DNA from: Clostridiales bacterium
GTDB taxonomy: Bacteria; Bacillota; Clostridia; Oscillospirales; Acutalibacteraceae
Assembly: GCA_012522615.1 (NCBI GenBank)
Contig: JAAYKB010000113.1
Span: 1-10,795, forward strand
Length of the DNA: 10,795 nt
Direction of reading: 5' to 3'
Shown: in pieces, positions 6,873 through 10,795 of the stretch
Layout: each line of letters starts with the position of its first letter
How positions within the stretch are numbered: the stretch's first letter is position 1
Made by a program: the position numbers and the translations under genes
Notes under the pieces: model-generated
The model's input: the letters and a program-made list of their open reading frames with translations, nothing else
What the model was told of the DNA's origin: nothing
The model's database searches: none

Positions 6873-6919
6873 CCCCTTCCGCGCCCGGTCGCTTATCTTT
6901 GACCCCCCGGGCGCAAAGA
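6873..6919 (-). promoter_or_regulatory. Structured mRNA leader abutting the usp ribosome binding site
   Basis: On the minus-strand RNA, GCGCCCGG (complement of 6907-6914) pairs perfectly with CCGGGCGC (complement of 6881-6888) across an 18-nt loop, and the stem ends at the first base of the Shine-Dalgarno GGAAGGGG. A second helix, TCTTTG (complement of 6914-6919) with CAAAGA (complement of 6896-6901), interleaves with the first. The two are either alternative hairpins or a pseudoknot. No known riboswitch class was recognised. Confidence 0.45.
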
Positions 6920-7089
6920 ATTAATTGCGGTATTTGAAAATTTAGCTTAACCCTGTCGGTACTGTCCTGCTGTGCCCCCCTTTCCGTCCTTTATGATTCA
7001 ATTTTATGATACACCATGCTTGTGTAATAACCGTAAACAAAACATGTACAACTTATTAAATCTCTGTCAAAAAATATCATTGGATTATC
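6920..7089. other. Intergenic region between usp-like and ECF genes
   Basis: No gene is seen. The DNA becomes AT-rich to the right. A TTGACA (complement of 7067-7072) faces left but lacks a good -10 at standard spacing; TTGTAC with TATTAC further on is another weak candidate for the usp gene. A purine-rich tract (minus strand AAAGGGGGG, near 6974-6984) has no start codon in useful position. Confidence 0.3.
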
Positions 7090-7118
7090 TTGCAATCTGT
7101 TTTGATATATGATATTTT
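7090..7118 (+). promoter_or_regulatory. Predicted promoter of the ECF S-component gene
   Basis: TTGCAA (7090-7095), a 17-nt spacer and TATTTT (7113-7118) preceded by TGA, giving an extended -10. The start would be near 7125, leaving a leader of about 65 nt. TTGATA (7102-7107) with TAAAAT at 16-nt spacing is an alternative core. Confidence 0.45.
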
Positions 7119-7135
7119 GATAATAAAATTAATTG

Positions 7136-7178
7136 CCGGGCTTGCCGGATAAGCGAAATCCCCCGGAACCGGAAAGGA
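7136..7178 (+). promoter_or_regulatory. CCGG-rich leader of the ECF gene with ribosome binding site
   Basis: The short leader holds four CCGG units (7136, 7145, 7163 and 7169) that can pair with one another in several ways, plus GCTT (7140-7143) with AAGC (7151-7154). The last CCGG overlaps the ribosome binding site GGAAAGGA (7171-7178). Pairing between CCGG units could therefore hide or expose it. It does not match known vitamin riboswitches (THF, TPP, preQ1) that often precede ECF S components. Confidence 0.35.
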
Positions 7179-7189
7179 ATGGGACTGCT

Positions 7190-7981
7190 ATGAAAGAAAA
7201 CAACAAAGAATATTCGGGGTATACAAGCGGGGCCCGTTTGTTCCAAACGATTATGATTGCCCTCTTTGCCGCACTATCCTATCTTGCCTTGATTCTATTC
7301 AGGATTCCCTATCCCGCGCCCATGGGGAATCCGTTTCTTCATATAGGCAATATGGTGGTAATCCTGGCGGCCCTGCTGATAGGAGGATGGCAGGGGGGAC
7401 TGTCGGGCTCGATAGGCATGGGGCTTTACGATATTCTTCACGGCTATGGCTATTATTCAATCAAAACCATAATACTCAAGTTCGGGATAGGTCTGTTTGC
7501 CGGACTGGTCGCCAGAAAAGGGCTGAATAATCCTAAAAGCAGACCGATAAAAGGGCTTGCGGCGGCCTCATTGCTGTCGCTGCTGTCGGGGCTATCGATT
7601 CTTGCGGGCAAATATTTCGGATGGGACGGATACGAAAAAATATCGCCCGTTGCGTATATATTCCTGCTGTCGCTCGGGGCGCTGATAGGTCTGCTGGTGA
7701 TTGTATCGGCATTCTGCGGCTTTTTTAACAACGAGGTACTGTACGCCGCGCTCGGCGCCGTTACGGGTATCGCGTGGAATGTGGTGGGCGAGTTTTTGGG
7801 CGGCACAATATTCAAGATGCTGGAAGGCGCCCGGTGGCAGGCGGCCATGATTGCATCTCTCCTGAGCCTGCCCGCAACCCTTATCAACGGCGCATTTTCA
7901 ATCGTGGGTGCGGTTTTGCTGTATATGCCGCTAAGGCAGGCGCTCATCCGCGCAAGACTGGGCAATATGCTTTCAAAATAG
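7190..7981 (+). CDS. ECF transporter S component (substrate-binding membrane subunit), 263 aa
   Basis: Integral membrane substrate-capture subunit of an energy-coupling-factor vitamin importer; it would work with a shared EcfA/A'/T module encoded elsewhere. Family marks are LFQTIMIALFAALSYLALILFRIP (17-40), PFLHIGNMVVILAALLIGGWQGGLSGSIGMGLYDILHG (48-85), ILKFGIGLFAGLVARKG (95-111) and, near the end, AAMIASLLSLPATLINGAFSIVGAVLLYMPLRQAL (218-251). The type resembles COG4720/HmpT-like S components; the vitamin cannot be told from sequence. At 263 residues it is longer than the usual 170-210, the extra part being hydrophobic residues about 120-195. GGAAAGGA (7171-7178) lies 11 nt before the ATG at 7190. 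An in-frame TTG at 7133 would add a proline-rich 19-residue leader without ribosome binding site and is rejected. The gene is monocistronic, followed by a strong terminator. Confidence 0.87.
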   Translation: MKENNKEYSGYTSGARLFQTIMIALFAALSYLALILFRIPYPAPMGNPFLHIGNMVVILAALLIGGWQGGLSGSIGMGLYDILHGYGYYSIKTIILKFGIGLFAGLVARKGLNNPKSRPIKGLAAASLLSLLSGLSILAGKYFGWDGYEKISPVAYIFLLSLGALIGLLVIVSAFCGFFNNEVLYAALGAVTGIAWNVVGEFLGGTIFKMLEGARWQAAMIASLLSLPATLINGAFSIVGAVLLYMPLRQALIRARLGNMLSK

Positions 7982-8032
7982 TTTGTGCAGCTTGATTTTA
8001 TCGGTTTACCCCGCCTATTGACAAAGAAGCTT

Positions 8033-8084
8033 TAATAAAACGAATGAGCCTAATCCATACGGATTAGGCTCATTCGTTTTATTA
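8033..8084. terminator. Strong bidirectional terminator with perfect 24-bp stem
   Basis: 8033-8056 and 8061-8084 are exact reverse complements around a 4-nt ATAC loop. The core GAATGAGCCTAATCC is flanked by TAATAAAAC on the left and GTTTTATTA on the right, so both strands get a U-rich exit. It serves the convergent ECF gene (plus) and the small membrane protein gene (minus), whose stop is only 4 nt away. Confidence 0.88.
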
Positions 8085-8087
8085 TGT

Positions 8088-8333
8088 TTAAAAGTTCAAA
8101 GTGCGGATTTTGGCTCTCGCTTCACAAATATCGTCCAGCTTGGTTAATCCGTAGATTAGTCCGACAAAAGGAATCGAGACTAGAATTGACCATCCCAAAC
8201 TGCGCCAAAACAGACGTCCGCCGGTCATAGGCTCTTTTTTAAGAAAATAAGTGTTCAACCGGTACGCAAAAATCACCCACCATGGGAAAAAGATAATACC
8301 AAATACAGTAGCGACCTTGTTTTCCTGTTGCAT
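8088..8333 (-). CDS. Small two-TM membrane protein of unknown function, 81 aa
   Basis: No family recognised. The sequence has two hydrophobic helices (about 8-27, VATVFGIIFFPWWVIFAYRL, and about 48-65, WSILVSIPFVGLIYGLTK) joined by a basic, aromatic loop, then a charged tail (DDICEARAKIRTLNF). It is supported as a real gene by AAGGTGG (complement of 8343-8349) 9 nt before the ATG, by a near-consensus promoter upstream and by the terminator just past its stop. It is somewhat richer in A/T than the neighbouring genes. It might be a small envelope or toxin-like protein, but nothing in the sequence shows this. Confidence 0.72.
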   Translation of the reverse strand: MQQENKVATVFGIIFFPWWVIFAYRLNTYFLKKEPMTGGRLFWRSLGWSILVSIPFVGLIYGLTKLDDICEARAKIRTLNF

Positions 8334-8365
8334 TCCTCAAAACCACCTTATTATTATTTGTATTT

Positions 8366-8394
8366 ATCATACATATTTATTCAAAAAGTGTCAA
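8366..8394 (-). promoter_or_regulatory. Near-consensus SigA promoter of the small membrane protein gene
   Basis: On the minus strand TTGACA (complement of 8389-8394), exactly 17 nt, then TATGAT (complement of 8366-8371). The start would fall near 8359, giving a leader of about 26 nt with the ribosome binding site AAGGTGG in it. It is the best-matching promoter in the window and suggests steady vegetative expression. Confidence 0.75.
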
Positions 8395-8442
8395 TATTTA
8401 TTTTTCCGACATAAAATACAGATTTCTCCGAAAAGCATGACA

Positions 8443-8684
8443 TTATCCCTTAAGTCCGTTGACTAGTATTTTAAAGTGTTCTACCGCCTGAGCTTTTAAA
8501 TCAAATTCAGGAAATTGTCGTTTGTTTCTGTAATCCCCTGACAAAAAAAGATGCCAAAGCTTTTAATCTGTTATATAATTATCGGAAATAGTTTTAATTT
8601 TGCTTCCTTAGTTCTATTCTTTTTCAAAGAATATTGAATTAGGTATTGCCGATACCCTATGGTTTGTGTTATCATCTTATTCAT
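8443..8684 (-). pseudogene. Transposase gene fragment (IS481-like integrase N-terminus, broken)
   Basis: From the ATG at 8684 the minus strand encodes MNKMITQTIGYRQYLIQYS, then a degraded KKNRTKEAKLKLFPIII, and stops at 8571. MITQTxGYRQxLIxYS is, from memory, the start of a common clostridial DDE transposase/integrase (IS481-like), whose full length is over 300 residues. A second open stretch follows in another frame from 8562 to the stop at 8443 and reads like natural protein (KLWHLFLSGDYRNKRQF, then PEFDLKAQAVEHFKILVNGL). Whether this is the other end of the same transposase or a fragment of a different gene could not be decided. Both pieces have no valid gene structure, so the region is called a relic. 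Confidence 0.4.
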
Positions 8685-8739
8685 AGAGAATAGGTAGTCT
8701 ACTTGCTCTGTTGGAGTGTTGCGGCTCAACTTTAGCACA
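8443..8739 (-). mobile_element. Decayed insertion-sequence remnant
   Basis: An AT-rich, gene-free stretch in which the minus strand reads as an IS end followed by broken transposase reading frames. At its right edge the minus strand starts TGTGCTAAAGTTGAGC (complement of 8724-8739), with the TG start and position expected of a terminal repeat. About 40 nt further comes an ATG (8684) opening a transposase-like N-terminus. The matching far-end repeat was not found, so the left limit (8443, the last stop codon of the remnant) is arbitrary. At under 300 bp it cannot encode a working transposase. Confidence 0.42.
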
Positions 8740-8924
8740 GGCTTTTCCTATTCGCTATCTTTTTTATGACCCATGTAACACATCTATTGTAATCCTACAC
8801 GACTGTCAATCCCGGTTCGGTTGTTTGTATTGTTATTATGGATGTTTGGTGCTAAACTGCGAATATTTCGTAGCGAATACAATTCAGCCGATCCATAATT
8901 CTTCGACAAAAAGGATAACAAAGA
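8740..8924. other. Non-coding upstream region of the acyltransferase gene
   Basis: No gene is seen. It contains inverted and direct repeats: TATTCGCTA (8749-8757) is the exact complement of TAGCGAATA (8871-8879); GCGAATA is repeated at 8859 and 8873; CGAATATTTCG (8860-8870) is a small dyad. A minus-strand TTGACA (complement of 8803-8808) has no clear -10. No convincing plus-strand promoter for the acyltransferase was found; TTTATG (8763-8768) with TATTGT (8785-8790) is weak. The ribosome binding site AAGGA (8911-8915) serves the gene at 8925. Confidence 0.3.
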
Positions 8925-10199
8925 ATGCAAGATATTTTTCAACGGTTTGATATGCGCAGACATCCGCTCAAAACAAGTTGGTATCTCAAGCCTCTCAAGA
9001 AGCTGCTCTGTGCTCCGGCCATCTGGAAGTACAAGCCGGTGATCTCGTATGAGAACGGCGTGGAAAACCTCAAGGGGCCGTTTCTTATGTTGTGCAATCA
9101 CAATTCGTTTTTGGATTTCAAAATTGCATCGACTCTGTTGGGGAAAAACGATGCGAATTATGTGGTGGCAATCGACGGCTTTATCGGGAGAGAGTGGTTA
9201 CTGCGAAGGGTCGGTTGTATCTGCAAGAGGAAATTTACTAACGACGTAAACCTTATTAAGAATCTTAAGCGGGTAATTGATATGGGGAACGTTGCCGTGA
9301 TTTATCCTGAAGCGCGGTATTCCCTGTGCGGTACCCCCGCCGTTTTGCCGCGTTCTCTCGGAAAACTGGCAAAGCTTCTGGATGTGCCGGTGGTTACGCT
9401 CATCTGCCACGGGCATCACGTCAATTCGCCGTTCTGGAACAGCGCCTATGAGAGAGGGGTATGTCCCACCGAGGCAACATTTAAACAACTGTTGACCAAA
9501 GAGCAGGTGGAAACGCTTGATGTGGATACCATTAACCAATATATCGTGGATGAGTTTCAATATGACGATTTTGCGTGGCAAAAGCGACGGGGGATTCGTA
9601 TCTGTGACGAAAAACGTGCCGAAGGTCTGCACCGCGTCCTGTACAAGTGTCCGAACTGCCTTAGCGAGCGGCATATGACCTCGTCAGGCAGCCGGATTGC
9701 CTGCACGGCATGCGGTAAGGAGTGGGAGATGACGGAGTACGGGGAGCTCAGGGCTGTTACGGGTGATACCGAATACTCTCACATCCCCGACTGGTACGAG
9801 TGGGAGCGCCTTGAAGTACGGCGGGAGGTGGAGGCGGGCAGTTACTCGTCCGGTGTTTTGTCGGTCGTGGTCGATTCTCTCCCCAACGCAAAGCGATTTA
9901 TCCGTTTGGGCAGCGGCACATTAATCCACGATATGAACGGCTTTCGAGTGGAAGTGACCGACCGCGACGGGCGGCGCCACGAGATGATAAAGGATGTCGC
10001 CTCGCTCTATTCCTGTCACATTGAATATCAATATCTCTTCAAACACGGCGATTGTATTGACCTTAACACTATCCATGACACGTGGTATATCTACCCGGAA
10101 GGACAATTCTCTGTTACCAAAATGGCGCTTGCCACGGAGGAACTCCACCGACAATTTGTCCGCAAAAAAGGTTGGGTTTTGACGAACGGGTTTATGTGA
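8925..10199 (+). CDS. PlsC-type lysophospholipid acyltransferase with C-terminal zinc ribbon, 424 aa
   Basis: Residues about 40-170 form the PlsC/LPLAT domain: acyltransferase motif H-x4-D at H59 and D64 (LCNHNSFLDFK), and a diverged phosphate-binding motif YPEARYS at 127-133 in place of FPEGTRS. Such enzymes transfer an acyl chain to 1-acyl-glycerol-3-phosphate or a related lysolipid at the inner face of the membrane. No TM segment is obvious. Unlike ordinary PlsC (about 200-250 residues), this one continues with a spacer and a zinc ribbon (C242PNC245 and C260TAC263), then about 160 further residues without recognised domain, rich in beta-type sequence (FRVEVTDRDGRRHEMIKDVA). AAGGA (8911-8915) lies 9 nt before the ATG at 8925. 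It is a single gene ending in a bidirectional terminator. The enzyme class is well supported; substrate and the role of the C-terminal half are unknown. The gap in front holds an IS relic, so the locus has been open to insertion. Confidence 0.87.
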   Translation: MQDIFQRFDMRRHPLKTSWYLKPLKKLLCAPAIWKYKPVISYENGVENLKGPFLMLCNHNSFLDFKIASTLLGKNDANYVVAIDGFIGREWLLRRVGCICKRKFTNDVNLIKNLKRVIDMGNVAVIYPEARYSLCGTPAVLPRSLGKLAKLLDVPVVTLICHGHHVNSPFWNSAYERGVCPTEATFKQLLTKEQVETLDVDTINQYIVDEFQYDDFAWQKRRGIRICDEKRAEGLHRVLYKCPNCLSERHMTSSGSRIACTACGKEWEMTEYGELRAVTGDTEYSHIPDWYEWERLEVRREVEAGSYSSGVLSVVVDSLPNAKRFIRLGSGTLIHDMNGFRVEVTDRDGRRHEMIKDVASLYSCHIEYQYLFKHGDCIDLNTIHDTWYIYPEGQFSVTKMALATEELHRQFVRKKGWVLTNGFM

Positions 10200-10220
10200 C
10201 ATTCGGCATAAATTAATCAG

Positions 10221-10288
10221 AAAAAACAAAAATGCCCATACATGCAAACAGCCTAAACCGCTTGGCATGCATGGGCATTTGTTTTTTA
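10221..10288. terminator. Bidirectional terminator between acyltransferase and acidic-tail membrane protein genes
   Basis: ATGCCCATACATGC (10232-10245) pairs with GCATGCATGGGCAT (10265-10278), one position being A-C on the plus RNA and a G-U pair on the minus RNA. The 19-nt loop has a small inner AGC/GCT stem. AAAAAACAAAA lies on the left and TTTGTTTTTT on the right, so both converging genes can end here. Confidence 0.8.
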
Positions 10289-10291
10289 CTA

Positions 10292-10699
10292 TTATTCTTC
10301 TTTCGGTTCCTCTGAAGCCGGTTCCGCTGAAGCTTCAAACTGATTGACAGCGTCTTCTATTGATGCTTCATCAACAGAATCGTCGACAGTTGTCTCATAA
10401 GCGGCAAAATCATTCAGACCTTCAAACACGGCAACCGTTTTAACGGGAGCCATCTGCTGAAGAATCCAGCCTAATACGGCCAGAACGATTGCGTAAAATA
10501 TGTACGGACCGGCAGCGGACATATAAGAACTGATAATATTGTACTCGTTGCCTTTCAAGGTCATGGAATACTGTTCCATATATGCCTTGATGCTATCGGC
10601 GATATTTACCATAGACCAAACCGAATAAACCGCCAGGATGCCTGCCAACACATAAAGTACGACGCTGAGGATAGGGAGCTTTTTCTTTTCCATGTTCAT
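10292..10699 (-). CDS. Two-TM membrane protein with acidic C-terminal tail, about 135 aa
   Basis: No family recognised. After a lysine-rich start (MNMEKKKLP) come a TM helix (about 8-30, ILSVVLYVLAGILAVYSVWSMV), a loop of about 35 residues that would lie outside, a second TM helix (about 62-82, AAGPYIFYAIVLAVLGWILQQM), and a cytoplasmic tail rich in Glu, Asp, Ala and Ser ending SAEPASEEPKEE. The Lys-rich start suggests both ends are cytoplasmic. Start choice is uncertain: GTG at 10702, ATG at 10699 and ATG at 10693 are all in frame and none has a strong ribosome binding site; 10699 is given. The gene is bounded by terminators on both sides, so it is monocistronic. Small proteins of this build are common in clostridial genomes but mostly unnamed. 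Confidence 0.72.
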   Translation of the reverse strand: MNMEKKKLPILSVVLYVLAGILAVYSVWSMVNIADSIKAYMEQYSMTLKGNEYNIISSYMSAAGPYIFYAIVLAVLGWILQQMAPVKTVAVFEGLNDFAAYETTVDDSVDEASIEDAVNQFEASAEPASEEPKEE

Positions 10700-10749
10700 C
10701 ACTTACTTTCTTTACTTTTTATGACCTAATTCAACAATGCTTAGAAATA

Positions 10750-10789
10750 AAAAAAACAGGAACCAAGCCTTTTAAAAGTTGGCTCCTGT
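10750..10789 (-). terminator. Terminator of a minus-strand gene beyond the right edge
   Basis: On the minus strand ACAGGAGCCAA (complement of 10779-10789) pairs with TTGGTTCCTGT (complement of 10756-10766, one G-U), with the self-complementary CTTTTAAAAG in the loop, followed by a run of U (complement of 10749-10756). It therefore ends a leftward gene whose stop must lie just past the window edge. Confidence 0.75.
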
Positions 10790-10795
10790 CACCTG

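Noticed and set aside
7133..7189. TTG start extending the ECF S component by 19 proline-rich residues
   Set aside because: No ribosome binding site before the TTG; GGAAAGGA serves the ATG at 7190.
7120..7189. Known vitamin riboswitch upstream of the ECF gene
   Set aside because: The leader is only about 65 nt and lacks the conserved cores of THF, TPP or preQ1 riboswitches as I know them.
7179..7193. Four-codon upstream ORF (ATG GGA CTG CTA TGA) overlapping the ECF start codon
   Set aside because: Its ATG touches the ribosome binding site, too close for initiation; the overlap is probably chance.
8784..8808. Minus-strand TTGACA followed by TTACAATAGATGTGTTAC as a BlaI/CopY-type regulated promoter
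   Set aside because: No proper -10 at 16-18 nt, the dyad lacks the paired TACA/TGTA halves, and no gene follows in that direction.
8711..8950. 79-codon plus-strand frame before the acyltransferase
   Set aside because: It uses a TTG start, has Cys/Tyr-rich unnatural composition, crosses the IS end and overlaps the acyltransferase start in another frame.
8784..9101. 105-codon minus-strand frame
   Set aside because: Half of it is antisense to the acyltransferase and no domain or ribosome site supports it.
1..10795. CRISPR arrays, tRNA, rRNA, complete transposons, phage or defence modules
   Set aside because: No regularly spaced repeats, RNA gene signatures, integrase of full length or defence-type domains were seen on either strand.

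Overview
The window looks like a chromosomal segment of a spore-forming, low-to-mid GC Firmicute, most likely a clostridial member of the Oscillospiraceae/Ruminococcaceae type. The evidence is a Coat_F-family spore coat protein, a YfhO-type membrane protein, the clostridial radical-SAM/DUF2344 gene pair, Gram-positive ribosome binding sites, SigA-type promoters, and compact genes separated by strong rho-independent terminators. No rRNA, tRNA, CRISPR array or complete mobile element was seen.

Layout. Positions 1-2330 (minus strand) hold a two-gene unit: a B12-binding-type radical SAM protein (TIGR03960-like), then the start of its partner of the TIGR03936/DUF2344 family, which runs off the left edge. 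Positions 2429-2972 (minus) hold a ferritin-like Coat_F spore coat protein with its own terminator. Positions 3067-5694 (minus) hold a large YfhO-family polytopic protein, transcribed divergently from a FabT-like MarR regulator at 5873-6355 (plus). The shared control region (5695-5872) contains two matching extended -10 elements and a palindrome over the yfhO -10. A bidirectional terminator separates the MarR gene from a convergent small UspA/KdpD-like protein (6425-6871, minus), whose leader can form overlapping helices next to its Shine-Dalgarno sequence. Next come a rather large ECF-transporter S component (7190-7981, plus), a perfect 24-bp-stem bidirectional terminator, and a two-TM small membrane protein driven by a near-consensus promoter (8088-8333, minus). 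An AT-richer stretch (8334-8924) contains what looks like a decayed insertion-sequence remnant. The right part has a PlsC-type acyltransferase with a C-terminal zinc ribbon (8925-10199, plus), another bidirectional terminator, a two-TM protein with an acidic tail (10292-10699, minus), and the terminator of a further minus-strand gene beyond the right edge.

How the genes may work together. Most are single-gene units rather than one operon. There is a loose envelope/lipid theme: YfhO is known elsewhere for adding sugars to lipoteichoic acid, FabT-like MarR proteins control fatty-acid synthesis, and PlsC-type enzymes acylate lysophospholipids. Only the YfhO/MarR pair has sequence support for shared control. 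I saw no clear new defence or mobile system. The best leads are the YfhO/MarR control region, the structured usp leader, the acyltransferase/zinc-ribbon fusion, and the short IS remnant that lies below usual ORF length cut-offs.
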